Positions 15,719-24,575 of a stretch of 38,434 nucleotides of DNA are shown in pieces. Each line of letters starts with the position of its first letter. Positions within the stretch are counted from its first letter, which is position 1. The translations under genes were made by a program, and so were the position numbers. The stretch is from an uncultured Alistipes sp. (GTDB taxonomy: Bacteria > Bacteroidota > Bacteroidia > Bacteroidales > UBA932), in assembly GCA_900544195.1 (NCBI GenBank), contig UQUJ01000022.1, forward strand, positions 1 to 38,434, read 5' to 3'. The notes below the pieces were generated by a model. It worked only from the letters and a program-made list of their open reading frames with translations, did not search any database and was not told the DNA's origin.

Positions 15719-17587
15719 TTATTTTTGAAAAAGTCCGGCGATTTCTGAATATATCCGCTCGGTGTCAAGCCCGCAGAGTTCCCTTTGCCGCGTCACCGGA
15801 GCCTGCGTGATGAACCTGTCGGGGATGCCGAGTCCTTTCACCGTGATGTCGAGCCCGCGGGAGGCGACATATTCACTTATCTCGCTGAACAGGCCGCCTT
15901 TGAGACATCCGTCCTCAAGGGTGAGGATATTCCTGAACCGCGCCGCTTCCTCCATAATGCCGGGGTCGAAAGGTTTGAGGAATCTTACATTGAATATGGC
16001 AGGCCCCTTTCCTGTCTCTTTTCTCAATCTTTCCGCCGCTTCCACCGCCCTGTTGACCACGGGCCCCAATGCCAGGACGGCCACTTCCTCTCCGTCCGTG
16101 ATTTTTTCACCCTTGCCTATCTCCAATGGCTCCGGTGTGGCGTTCCGCCAGTCTGTACCTTCGCCAAGACCCCTCGGATAACGGATGACAAACGGCCCGT
16201 CCTTTATTCCTGTTCCTGTGTAAAGAAGTCGTTTCAGTTCGATTTCGTCCTTGGGGGCTGCTATCACCGTGTCCGGGATGCAGCGGAGTGACGCCATGTC
16301 GAATGCCCCCTGGTGTGTCGCCCCGTCCTCACCCACAAGCCCGGCCCTGTCCAGACACAGCACGACACCGAGGCGCTGGAGGGCAATGTCGTGGATGATC
16401 TCATCGTAGGCTCTCTGGGCGAAAGAGGAATAAATCACGCAGTAAGGCTTCATCCCGCCGGCCGCCAACCCTGCAGCGAATGTGGCCGCATGCTCCTCTG
16501 CGATCCCTACATCGAAGAACCTGTCCGGGAATCTCTCCGCGAAGCCGCTCATGCCGCTTCCTGTTGCCATGGCGGGAGTGATTCCGACCACTTTCGGATC
16601 CTTCTCGGCCAGTTCGCAGAGAACCTGACCGAAAACGTCTTGGTAGCGTGATGCTGAATATTCCTTGACCTGTCTCTCCCCTGTCTTCGGGTTGAACTTC
16701 CCTGGAGCGTGCCATGTCGTAGGGTCTGATTCCGCCGGAGCGTAGCCTTTGCCTTTGACGGTGCAGGTGTGCAGGATTTTCGGCCCCTTTATGTCCTTCA
16801 GGCGGCGAAGGGTCTTGACGACCTCCACGACATCATTGCCGTCGATAGGGCCGAAGTACCTGAATCCGAACGCCTCGAAGAGGTCGCCCCCGGAAGTGGT
16901 GACCAGTCCGGACTTGGTCTTCCGCACGAACCATTGGATCCTGTTGCGGAACTTGCCGGCTCCAAGCTTTTCCCAGATGCGGGTCTTGATGCGGTTGTAG
17001 GCGGGATCCGTTGTCAGCCTCAGCAGGTATGAATGAAGCGCGCCTCTATTCCCGTCAATGGCCATCTCGTTGTCATTCAGGACGATCAAAAGGTCGGTCC
17101 CTCCTTCTCCCGCATTGTTGAGACCTTCCAGAGCCAGCCCTCCGGTCATCGCTCCGTCGCCGATCATCGCCACGACCTTCTCGCCCGTGCCCGACAGCTT
17201 GGCGGCTTCGGCCATTCCAAGCGCCGCGGAGATTGATGTGGACGCGTGCCCGGCTCCGAACGCGTCATATTCGCTCTCGTCCCTGTTCGGGAATCCGCTT
17301 ATCCCGTCCGGCATCCTGTTCTTTTTGAAGGCCTCTTTCCGGCCGGTCAGAATCTTGTGCGCGTATGCCTGATGCCCCACGTCAAAGACCAGTTTGTCCT
17401 TCGGCGTGTCAAACACATAGTGCAGACCCACAATCAGTTCCACGGCGCCAAGACTGGACGCCAGATGCCCCGGATTGTCCGCGCAGCACCTGACGATGTA
17501 GTCCCGGATCTCGCCGCAGAGCGGTCGCAGTTCCTCTATATCCAGTCTCCTGAGGTCTTCAGGAGAATTGATCTTATCAAGAATCAT
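15719..17587 (-). CDS. dxs: 1-deoxy-D-xylulose-5-phosphate synthase
   Basis: The 622-aa thiamine-diphosphate enzyme joins pyruvate and glyceraldehyde 3-phosphate in the first step of the MEP isoprenoid pathway. Motifs: VFDVGHQAYAHKILTGR near residue 70, the GDGAMTGGLALEGLNNAG motif of the ThDP-binding site near 145-160, TCTVKGKGYAPAE, then in the transketolase-like half DVGIAEEHAATFAAGLA with the catalytic Glu, and LDRAGLVGEDGATHQGAFD. It starts at ATG 17587. The stop is only about 10 nt beyond the tRNA operon's -33 box, so it may be read through into that operon. It is divergent from the MFS pair. Confidence 0.97.
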   Translation of the reverse strand: MILDKINSPEDLRRLDIEELRPLCGEIRDYIVRCCADNPGHLASSLGAVELIVGLHYVFDTPKDKLVFDVGHQAYAHKILTGRKEAFKKNRMPDGISGFPNRDESEYDAFGAGHASTSISAALGMAEAAKLSGTGEKVVAMIGDGAMTGGLALEGLNNAGEGGTDLLIVLNDNEMAIDGNRGALHSYLLRLTTDPAYNRIKTRIWEKLGAGKFRNRIQWFVRKTKSGLVTTSGGDLFEAFGFRYFGPIDGNDVVEVVKTLRRLKDIKGPKILHTCTVKGKGYAPAESDPTTWHAPGKFNPKTGERQVKEYSASRYQDVFGQVLCELAEKDPKVVGITPAMATGSGMSGFAERFPDRFFDVGIAEEHAATFAAGLAAGGMKPYCVIYSSFAQRAYDEIIHDIALQRLGVVLCLDRAGLVGEDGATHQGAFDMASLRCIPDTVIAAPKDEIELKRLLYTGTGIKDGPFVIRYPRGLGEGTDWRNATPEPLEIGKGEKITDGEEVAVLALGPVVNRAVEAAERLRKETGKGPAIFNVRFLKPFDPGIMEEAARFRNILTLEDGCLKGGLFSEISEYVASRGLDITVKGLGIPDRFITQAPVTRQRELCGLDTERIYSEIAGLFQK

Positions 17588-17644
17588 AAGGACGAAGGTA
17601 CGACTTTATTCCGACATTTTTCTTATATTCGCAACTTGTTTGAA

Positions 17645-17652
17645 TATTTTTG
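17645..17652 (+). promoter_or_regulatory. -7 box of the MFS gene pair
   Basis: TATTTTTG matches TAnnTTTG, 36 nt before the ATG at 17688. I see no TTTG at 19 nt upstream, so the -33 element is not supported. The 17588-17687 region is the shared divergent control region with dxs. Confidence 0.45.
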
Positions 17653-17687
17653 CATTCATCACGAATATATTTTAAAGAAATAATCAA

Positions 17688-19112
17688 ATGTCAGAAAAGA
17701 TTCAAAAACTGATGAATGACTCGCCGGCCGCAAGATGGACCGCCCTCATTCTTATCGCGCTGATGATGTTCTTCGGCTACATGTTTGTGGATGTCATGTC
17801 GCCGTTGCAGGCTCTGATCGAGCAGCAGAGAGGCTGGAGTCCGGATGTCTTCGGCACCTACGCCAGTGCGGAGTACATCCTGAACGTCTGCGGTTTCCTG
17901 ATCCTGGCGGGTATCATCCTGGACAAGATGGGTGTCCGTTTCACCGGAATCCTTTCCGCCTCGATGATGTTCATCGGAGCCTCCATTAAATATATAGGAA
18001 TAACCGACTGGTTCCAGACCACGGCTTTCTGCGAGTGGCTCGGTACCTGGTGGGTCTCCATGCCGGGAAGCGCCAAGATGGCCGCACTTGGATTCATGAT
18101 CTTCGGCTGCGGCTGCGAGATGGCCGGCACGACGGTCTCCAAGGCGATTGCCAAGTGGTTCAAAGGCAAGGAGATGGCCATGGCGATGGGCGTTGAGATG
18201 GCAATCGCCCGCGTGGGTGTCTTCTGTGTGTTCTCGATCAGCCCTATCCTCGCCTCTAAACTCGGTGGAGTGCAGGGCCCTGTCGGATTCTGCACGGTGC
18301 TGCTTCTCATCGGTCTCATCAACTTCCTTGTGTTCAGCGTTATGGACAAGAAGTTCGACGGGCAGCTTGTGGAGGCTGGAGTCAAATCAGAGGAACCATC
18401 TTCTGATGAGGAATTCAAGCTCAGCGATCTCGGCAAGATCTTCTCCTCGCAGAGTTTCTGGGTTGTCGCCCTTCTGTGCGTTCTCTATTATTCAGCGATC
18501 TTCCCGTTCCAGAGATATGGCGCGAACATGCTCCAGTGCAATCTGGATGGAATCTCCGCCAAGACAGCCTCTGACATATTCAGGTGGTTCCCGATCGGCG
18601 CCGCCATCATCACTCCGTTCCTTGGCAGGTTCCTTGACACGAAGGGTAAAGGTGCGACCATGCTTATCTGGGGCGCCCTGCTTTTGATTGTCTGCCACTT
18701 GGTGTTCGCTTTCGCGCTGCCTGCGACGCACAGCAAATTCCTGGCTCTCGCCACGATTGTGGTGCTTGGCATCAGTTTCGCGCTCGTTCCGGCCGCCCTG
18801 TGGCCATCGGTTCCGAAGATCATCGACGAGAAGATTCTCGGCTCGGCCTACTGCCTTATCTTCTGGGTTCAGAACATCGGCCTCTGCTTCGTTCCTAAGC
18901 TTATCGGAAGTGTTCTGGCGAGCGTCAACGCCGACAATCCAGCCGTCATCGCCGCCAAGGCCGCCGGCGCCGAGTTCATCCCTTACAACTACACGATTCC
19001 GCTCGTCATCTTCGCCGGATTCGGTGTGGCCGCCCTTCTGATCGCCCTTTACCTCAAGGTTCTTGACGGCAAGCGCCACCTCGGCCTTGAGCAGCCGAAT
19101 ATTCAGAAATAA
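17688..19112 (+). CDS. Major facilitator superfamily transporter (first paralogue)
   Basis: A 474-aa inner-membrane protein with about 12 hydrophobic spans in two halves and a charged central loop (residues about 220-250, DKKFDGQLVEAGVKSEEPSSDEE). Between spans 2 and 3 it has motif A (GIILDKMGVRFTG), which places it in the major facilitator superfamily. Other marked segments are FGCGCEMAGTTVSKAIAKWF near residues 145-165 and ALWPSVPKIIDEKILGSAYC near 365-385. The next gene is a clear paralogue sharing both segments. Substrate unknown: the neighbours (dxs, dapE) do not indicate one. A proton- or solute-coupled symporter/antiporter is the general expectation. Confidence 0.88.
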   Translation: MSEKIQKLMNDSPAARWTALILIALMMFFGYMFVDVMSPLQALIEQQRGWSPDVFGTYASAEYILNVCGFLILAGIILDKMGVRFTGILSASMMFIGASIKYIGITDWFQTTAFCEWLGTWWVSMPGSAKMAALGFMIFGCGCEMAGTTVSKAIAKWFKGKEMAMAMGVEMAIARVGVFCVFSISPILASKLGGVQGPVGFCTVLLLIGLINFLVFSVMDKKFDGQLVEAGVKSEEPSSDEEFKLSDLGKIFSSQSFWVVALLCVLYYSAIFPFQRYGANMLQCNLDGISAKTASDIFRWFPIGAAIITPFLGRFLDTKGKGATMLIWGALLLIVCHLVFAFALPATHSKFLALATIVVLGISFALVPAALWPSVPKIIDEKILGSAYCLIFWVQNIGLCFVPKLIGSVLASVNADNPAVIAAKAAGAEFIPYNYTIPLVIFAGFGVAALLIALYLKVLDGKRHLGLEQPNIQK

Positions 19113-19148
19113 TTTTCTGAGTATCATTTAGTTAGTTGGTTAGTAGTT

Positions 19149-20501
19149 GTGACAAAGGATTTTAGAAAATATTCGTGCTGGATAGCGCTGGCCTGTCTTG
19201 TGGTGCCGATGTTCGCGTCGTACTACTTCGATGATATGTTCTCCACGCTGTCTCACTTGTTCGAGAACCCGTCCGCGCTTCAGTTGGGCTGGAACTCGGC
19301 TGACTACGGACTCTACACCAGCGGCTATTCGGTTCTCTGTGTCTTCGGGGGACTGGTGGTCTGCGGCATGCTTCTGGACAAGTGGGGAGTGAGGATCACC
19401 GGCTCCATCTTCGTCACGATGATGGCAGGAGGAGCCGCTCTTGTCACATATTCCTTAGTCTCTGGTCTTCCTCCAAAGACATCACTGTCAGTCGCATACA
19501 TCGGATGTATGCTCTTCGGCCTCGGCAGCGAGATCGCCGGAGTGGCGGTCACAAGGTCTATAGCCAAGTGGTTCAGGGACGGGAATATGGCCTTCGCTAT
19601 GGGACTTCAGTTGGCGATAGCCCGGTTAGGGACAGCCTTCGCCTTGGTCATTTCCCCTAAGTTGGTGGCGGCCAAGGCGGCCGGTCAGACATATTCGTTG
19701 ATGGAGACAGCTAGGCCGGCGTTCCTTGGGCTGGTGCTGATGGTCGCCGGGATGATCCTGTGGGCGGTTTTCGTAGCTATGGACGCCAGGTTTGACCGAC
19801 GAGCCGGACTGAAGGACACCGTGGACACAGCCGAAGAGGATAAATTTCGCTTCTCCGATGTGCTTAAACTACTGAAAAACAAGCGTTTCATTGCGATCGC
19901 CCTGCTCTGCGTGTTCTTCTACAGCAGCATCATCTCGTTCAAGAAATTCGCCTCCGCCATTCTCATCCCGCGTTTTGACGTGCCTGTCGAGGCAGCCAGC
20001 TGGATGGTCTCGATGCTGCCGTTCGCGACGGTGGTGTTCGCTCCGCTTTTCGGAATCGTGGTGGACAAGATCGGCCACGGAACCCGCTGGATGCTCATCG
20101 GGGCGGCGTTGGCCCTGACAGCGCATCTGATGCTGGCCTTCGCTCCGTCAGGAGTTCCGTTCTACGGCTACTTAGCGATGGTCTTTCTCGGCTTCGGCTA
20201 CTCCCTTGTCCCGGCAGCGATGTGGCCGTCCGTGCCGAGAATCGTCCCCGACAAGGTGTTGGGAACGGCCTTTTCATTAATATACTGGGTTCAGAATCTC
20301 GGGCTTATGTCCTTCAAGATGCTCGCCGGAAAGATTCTCTCGGACTCCAATCTTGATAAAGGAGTCAGCGAGGCCGGAGCCTTCAGGGTGGAAGTGATGT
20401 TCGTGGCGGTCTGCGTCGTGGCTCTTGCACTGGCGTATGCCCTCAACCTGTACTCGCGCCGTAATCCTCAGATGAGACTGGATTTCCCTGATAAATCATA
20501 G
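19149..20501 (+). CDS. Major facilitator superfamily transporter (second paralogue)
   Basis: A 450-aa, roughly 12-span transporter that starts at GTG 19149 (no earlier or nearby ATG gives the first span), 36 nt after the first paralogue. It has motif A (GMLLDKWGVRITG), FGLGSEIAGVAVTRSIAKWF, and AMWPSVPRIVPDKVLGTAFS, each aligning with the first gene, so a tandem duplication followed by divergence is likely. The central loop is DARFDRRAGLKDTVDTAEED. The pair is probably co-transcribed. Whether the two carry the same substrate cannot be judged from sequence. Confidence 0.87.
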   Translation: MTKDFRKYSCWIALACLVVPMFASYYFDDMFSTLSHLFENPSALQLGWNSADYGLYTSGYSVLCVFGGLVVCGMLLDKWGVRITGSIFVTMMAGGAALVTYSLVSGLPPKTSLSVAYIGCMLFGLGSEIAGVAVTRSIAKWFRDGNMAFAMGLQLAIARLGTAFALVISPKLVAAKAAGQTYSLMETARPAFLGLVLMVAGMILWAVFVAMDARFDRRAGLKDTVDTAEEDKFRFSDVLKLLKNKRFIAIALLCVFFYSSIISFKKFASAILIPRFDVPVEAASWMVSMLPFATVVFAPLFGIVVDKIGHGTRWMLIGAALALTAHLMLAFAPSGVPFYGYLAMVFLGFGYSLVPAAMWPSVPRIVPDKVLGTAFSLIYWVQNLGLMSFKMLAGKILSDSNLDKGVSEAGAFRVEVMFVAVCVVALALAYALNLYSRRNPQMRLDFPDKS

Positions 20502-20535
20502 CAAGGCTTCCGTCCAATTCCCCGGAACATTCGAT

Positions 20536-20570
20536 TTAATCCCCTCTTGCCTTGACCAAGCGGGGATTAA
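20536..20570. promoter_or_regulatory. Dyad overlapping the dapE operon promoter, possible operator
   Basis: TTAATCCCC (20536-20544) and GGGGATTAA (20562-20570) are perfect 9-bp complements, with a further CTTG/CAAG pair inside (20546-20549 and 20557-20560). The dyad spans the -33 TTG and ends 4 nt before the -7 box. It could be an operator for the lysine operon or a terminator for the MFS pair; no T-run follows. Confidence 0.55.
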
Positions 20571-20582
20571 TTGCTATATTTG
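20552..20582 (+). promoter_or_regulatory. Promoter of the dapE-lysC-dapBADF operon
   Basis: An exact -7 box TATATTTG (20575-20582) is preceded by TTG at 20552-20554, 20 nt away. Start of transcription would be near 20589, giving a leader of only about 10 nt before the ATG at 20599. Confidence 0.72.
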
Positions 20583-20598
20583 ACAAAACGGCGTATGT

Positions 20599-21654
20599 AT
20601 GGACCTTGGAATGCTTTTGGAAATATTGTCTATTCCTTCCACTTCCGGTGAGGAAAGGTCTTTGGCGGAGTTCCTAAAGGGTCGTCTTCCGCTAGGCGAC
20701 TGTGCCGTCCGCGCGGATGAGGTTGGGGACGGCACGCTGAACCTGCTCTTTGACTGGTCCGGCACGGGCTGCCCGTCCTTTGTTTTCTGCACCCATCTGG
20801 ACACTGTTCCGCCTTACATCCCACCGGAGGTTGTCAGCGTCAGGAAAGGAGACATTCTTCCGGACGGCAAGGCCGCAGAAGAGGATGACACAATGGTGAA
20901 GGGGAGAGGCAGCTGCGATGCGAAAGGGCAGATAGCCGCTATGTATTCAGCCTGCCTCAGGCTTTATGAGGAAGGATTCCGGGATTTTGGACTGCTGCTG
21001 CTCGCCGGTGAGGAGACAGGCTCTTTCGGTGCCAAGGCTTACTCGAAAGACCGTCCCGGAGGAAGGTTCGTCCTCGTGGGGGAGCCAACGGACAACTGTC
21101 TGGTGACAGCGAGCAAGGGAACCAAGTCGTTCGAGGTCACGATTCCGGGCAAAGCGTGCCATTCCGGCTATCCAGACCAGGGCAGAAGTGCGGTGGATAG
21201 GTTTGTGCGTTTTTACAACGCATTGAAAATGACAAGATTCCCGGATGATCCGGTTCTTGGCTCCACGACTTGGAACATCGGCAAGTTGATGAGCGACAAT
21301 CCCCAGAACATCCTCAGCCCGGAGATCCGCTTCAGGCTTTATTTCCGGACAACATTCGTCACGGACGGCTTTGTGGAGGATATCCTTTCGGGAATATTCC
21401 CTCACGACGCATCGGTGACTGCCTTCGGCGGGGACGCCCCGCTTCATTATTTCCACGATGTCGAGGGCATCGAGACCAAGGCGGTCTCTTTTGGAAGCGA
21501 CGCCCCTCGCATCAACGGCTTTCCAATGAAGGCGATCTGCGGTCCGGGATCAATCCTCACCGCCCACACCGACAAGGAATATGTCCTGCTTTATCAACTG
21601 GAAAAGGCTGAGGATCAGTATCTAAGAATATTCAAGACTATAAACGCCTACTAA
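20599..21654 (+). CDS. dapE: M20-family deacylase, probable succinyl-diaminopimelate desuccinylase
   Basis: A 351-aa M20/ArgE/DapE metallopeptidase. Metal-site motifs are in order: HLDTVPP (residues about 74-80), GRGSCDAKGQ (about 103-112) with the bridging Asp, AGEETGSFGAK with the catalytic Glu pair, VGEPTDN, and a C-terminal His in ILTAHTDKEY. ArgE (acetylornithine deacetylase) shares these motifs and is the main alternative. I favour DapE because the gene leads an operon with lysC, dapB, dapA, dapD and dapF, where desuccinylation of N-succinyl-LL-DAP is the missing step. Slightly shorter than E. coli DapE. It starts at the ATG after a very short leader. Confidence 0.8.
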   Translation: MDLGMLLEILSIPSTSGEERSLAEFLKGRLPLGDCAVRADEVGDGTLNLLFDWSGTGCPSFVFCTHLDTVPPYIPPEVVSVRKGDILPDGKAAEEDDTMVKGRGSCDAKGQIAAMYSACLRLYEEGFRDFGLLLLAGEETGSFGAKAYSKDRPGGRFVLVGEPTDNCLVTASKGTKSFEVTIPGKACHSGYPDQGRSAVDRFVRFYNALKMTRFPDDPVLGSTTWNIGKLMSDNPQNILSPEIRFRLYFRTTFVTDGFVEDILSGIFPHDASVTAFGGDAPLHYFHDVEGIETKAVSFGSDAPRINGFPMKAICGPGSILTAHTDKEYVLLYQLEKAEDQYLRIFKTINAY

Positions 21655-21668
21655 ACAGATAGATTGCG

Positions 21669-23021
21669 ATGATTATAATGAAATTCGGCGGCACGTCCGT
21701 CCAGGACGCCGAGGCGATAGAGAGGGTCATCTCTATTGTGAGAGACCGGCTGCGGGACAAACCGTTGGTGGTGGTCTCGGCGTTGTCAAAGGTAACCAGA
21801 TTGCTGTGTTCGATCGCCGAGGAGGCTGAGGCCCAGCACGAGGACAATGTGCGCGGACTGCTTTCCCAGCTCCGTGAGAGACATTTGGGACTGGTCAAGA
21901 GATTGTTCCTGGACAGTCCGGGGCTGCTTGAGAACGCCTTTGTGGATGTGGAGAATCTGATCAAGGGGCTTGAGACTTTTGTCGGAGGAGTCTGCTTGAT
22001 CGGCGAGTTGTCCCCGCGCAGCAAGGCGAGGATCATCTCCACGGGCGAGCTGCTCTCTTCCACCATAATCGGCTATGCTTTCAACGCCAAAGGAATATCC
22101 TGCCAGTGGATTGACGCCCGCAGGATGGTGATAACGGATGACAACTACCTGAACGCCAGACCGGATCTTGATGTCACCGTGACGAATGTCAAGAGAATCA
22201 TCGGAGCGGAGTCCAAGGGTGTGGACATCGTCCTGACCCAAGGATTTGTGGCTTCCACCGAGTCCGGTGCGCCTTCCGTCCTCGGCTTTGAGGGTTCGGA
22301 TTATTCCGCAGCCATCTTCGGAATGGCTCTCGGAGCCCACCGTGTCGAGATTTGGACGGATGTGGACGGCATCAGGACTGCGGATCCGATGATTGTTCCG
22401 GATACTGGAAAGATTGACATTATCTCCTACGAGGAGGCGGCGGAGATGGCGGCGATGGGAGCCAGGGTTCTGCACCCGCTTACCATTGAGCCTGCAAGAA
22501 AGAAGAACATACCTATTCTTGTCCTCAATTCCCGCAACCCTGAATGCGGCGGCTCGCTTGTGGTGAGGGGCGATAATTCTCCGGAAGGGCCAAAGTCTGT
22601 GGCTGTTATGGATGACATCCTGCTTGTGAGGATCGTGTCCTCCAAACAGGAGGGAGTCACGAGGATGTTCGGAAAGGTTTTCGCCGCCCTTTACCCAAGA
22701 CGTACCCGGCTGGTTCTTGCGAAGGCGACGGAGTCTGAGGTCTATCTGGTGGCTTCTGAGGAGACGAGAGACTTGACCGAGGCTTTGGACGAGATCGGAA
22801 AATGGGCGGAAGTCACGGTCTACAGGGACAAGGTGCTTATTTCGGTGATTGGCCGCAACATCGTTGGTTTTGAGGGACTTGGCGACAAGGTCATCAACCT
22901 CGCCGGAAAAATCTGTATGGCCGATGTAGGAGCCAATATGATGAGAGAGAGTTTCGTCATTGACCGCGACAGGCTTGCTGCCGCGTTGGGTCGTGTACAC
23001 GATTTCATATTCAAAAAATAA
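21669..23021 (+). CDS. lysC: Aspartate kinase
   Basis: The 450-aa kinase phosphorylates aspartate, the first step to lysine, DAP, threonine and methionine. It has the N-terminal KFGGTSV nucleotide motif (residues 5-11), STGELLSS near 119, GFEGSDYSAAIFGMALGAHRVEIWTDVDGIRTADP (about residues 204-240) and ISYEEAAEMAAMGARVLHP. The region from about residue 310 has the ACT-like regulatory pattern (LVRIVSSKQEGVTRMFGKVF, LISVIGRNI). It is monofunctional, with no homoserine dehydrogenase domain. It lies 14 nt after dapE and 4 nt before dapB, so it is probably feedback-controlled by lysine; that is inferred from context. Confidence 0.93.
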   Translation: MIIMKFGGTSVQDAEAIERVISIVRDRLRDKPLVVVSALSKVTRLLCSIAEEAEAQHEDNVRGLLSQLRERHLGLVKRLFLDSPGLLENAFVDVENLIKGLETFVGGVCLIGELSPRSKARIISTGELLSSTIIGYAFNAKGISCQWIDARRMVITDDNYLNARPDLDVTVTNVKRIIGAESKGVDIVLTQGFVASTESGAPSVLGFEGSDYSAAIFGMALGAHRVEIWTDVDGIRTADPMIVPDTGKIDIISYEEAAEMAAMGARVLHPLTIEPARKKNIPILVLNSRNPECGGSLVVRGDNSPEGPKSVAVMDDILLVRIVSSKQEGVTRMFGKVFAALYPRRTRLVLAKATESEVYLVASEETRDLTEALDEIGKWAEVTVYRDKVLISVIGRNIVGFEGLGDKVINLAGKICMADVGANMMRESFVIDRDRLAAALGRVHDFIFKK

Positions 23022-23025
23022 AAGG

Positions 23026-23703
23026 ATGATCAAGGTTGTTATCAGCGGCTACGGCCGGATGGGACATAATGTGGAGCTGGTTTTGAAAGACCGTGGAATC
23101 GAGTGCGCCGGCGCTACCGACGACATCTCGTCGTTCGACATCTCGTTGGCGAAGGAATGTGTGTGCGTCGATTTCTCCACGCCGGAGGCTTTCCGGAACA
23201 ATTTCAGGTTCATTGCGGAGAATTTCAAGGCCGCTGTGGTCGGGACTACCGGCTGGAACGACATCAAGGATGAGGTCGTGGGCTGCTTCGAGAGGCAGGG
23301 AACTCCGATGATATATTCGTCTAACTACTCGGTCGGAGTGAATGTGCTTTCCGCCGCTGTAGGCTTGATAGCCAAGTATTTGGGGCGTGCGGGAGGATAT
23401 TCCCCGTACATCGTGGAGAAGCATCATATTCATAAGCTGGACGCTCCGAGCGGGACGGCGAAGTCGTTGGTCGCTGTGGTGGAGGAGGGGATGAACGCCC
23501 GCCCTGACGTGGCTTCCGTCCGTGTGGGCGAGCTCGCTGGTGTGCACACCGTCGGATTCGAGGGCGGGAACGACCGCATCACGATCGAACACGAGGCGTT
23601 TTCCCGGAAGGGATTCGCCGAGGGAGCTGTGGTCGCCGCACTGATGATAGAGGGCCTTAACGGTGTTCACGAGTTCAAGGAATTGTTTTTCAAGGAGGAT
23701 TAG
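23026..23703 (+). CDS. dapB: 4-hydroxy-tetrahydrodipicolinate reductase
   Basis: A 225-aa reductase that uses NAD(P)H to make tetrahydrodipicolinate. The dinucleotide motif GYGRMG is at residues about 7-12, VVGTTGW follows near 82, and the substrate-binding block EKHHIHKLDAPSGTAK sits near 140-155. I set the start at ATG 23026 (MIKVVISGYGRMG), 4 nt after lysC; the open frame upstream overlaps lysC and has no family similarity. Compact relative to the roughly 270 aa of E. coli DapB, but shorter DapB proteins are common in this phylum. Confidence 0.95.
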   Translation: MIKVVISGYGRMGHNVELVLKDRGIECAGATDDISSFDISLAKECVCVDFSTPEAFRNNFRFIAENFKAAVVGTTGWNDIKDEVVGCFERQGTPMIYSSNYSVGVNVLSAAVGLIAKYLGRAGGYSPYIVEKHHIHKLDAPSGTAKSLVAVVEEGMNARPDVASVRVGELAGVHTVGFEGGNDRITIEHEAFSRKGFAEGAVVAALMIEGLNGVHEFKELFFKED

Positions 23704-23705
23704 AA

Positions 23706-24575
23706 ATGAATATCAAAGGTTGCGGAACGGCGCTTGTGACGCCGTTCAAGGATGGAAAGATTGATTTTGAGGCATACAAGTCATTGGTGCGCAGACAGAT
23801 CGAGGCAGGAGTCCATTTTCTGGTTCCGCTTGGTACGACTGCGGAGACACCTTGTCTGGACGATGATGAGAAATGCGAGATCCTTCGTTTGACGAAGGAA
23901 CTTTGCCCCGACAGGCCGGTGATCGCGGGGGCGGGGACGAACTCTCCGTCCGCCACGATCCGCAACATCCGCTTGCTGGAACCTTACGGATCTGATGCGT
24001 TCCTCATCGTCGTCCCATTCTACAACAAACCGACGCAGGATGGAATTTTTGAATATTTCAAAACTGTCGCCGCCGCCACCGACCGTGACATCGTCGCCTA
24101 CAACGTGCCGGGCAGGACAGGAGTGAATATGTCTGCGGAGACGACGCTTCGTCTGGCTGAGATCCCGAACATTGTCGCCGTCAAGGAGGCTTCGGGCAAT
24201 CTGGAGCAGGTAGGAAAGATTCTCGTCGGAAAGCCGTCGGACTTCAGCGTCTTGAGCGGCAACGATGACCAGACCTTGCAGATTATGGAGGCCGGAGGAG
24301 AAGGAGTGATCAGTGTGGCTTCGGACATCGCTCCCGAATTAATGGTGGAGTTGGTCAACGCTTTGTCCGACAAGGATTTCGAGACTGCGCATAAGATCAA
24401 CGACCGTCTTGATCCTCTCTTCCATGCCTGCTTTGTGGAAAGTAATCCTATCCCGGTCAAGGCCGGACTGAACCTGCTCGGACTCTGCTCCCCGGAGATG
24501 CGTCTGCCACTCACCGAGGCCGTCCCGTCTACTTTCGAGGCGATGCGCAAAGCTATGGAGGGGCTTGGAATATGA
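23706..24575 (+). CDS. dapA: 4-hydroxy-tetrahydrodipicolinate synthase
   Basis: A 289-aa TIM-barrel aldolase condensing pyruvate with aspartate semialdehyde. Visible: GTALVTPFKDGKID near the N-terminus, LVPLGTTAETPCLDDDEK around residue 38, GTNSPSATIRN, the catalytic Tyr in IVAYNVPGRTGVN near residue 133 and the Schiff-base Lys in AVKEASGNLEQ near 161. It begins 2 nt after dapB and its stop overlaps the dapD start (ATGA), a sign of translational coupling. Confidence 0.96.
   Translation: MNIKGCGTALVTPFKDGKIDFEAYKSLVRRQIEAGVHFLVPLGTTAETPCLDDDEKCEILRLTKELCPDRPVIAGAGTNSPSATIRNIRLLEPYGSDAFLIVVPFYNKPTQDGIFEYFKTVAAATDRDIVAYNVPGRTGVNMSAETTLRLAEIPNIVAVKEASGNLEQVGKILVGKPSDFSVLSGNDDQTLQIMEAGGEGVISVASDIAPELMVELVNALSDKDFETAHKINDRLDPLFHACFVESNPIPVKAGLNLLGLCSPEMRLPLTEAVPSTFEAMRKAMEGLGI

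Noticed and set aside
20583..20598. Lysine riboswitch before the dap operon
   Set aside because: Only about 10 nt lie between the predicted transcript start and the ATG.
21786..23033. 415-aa open frame opposite lysC
   Set aside because: lysC on the plus strand carries all kinase motifs; the opposite frame has none.
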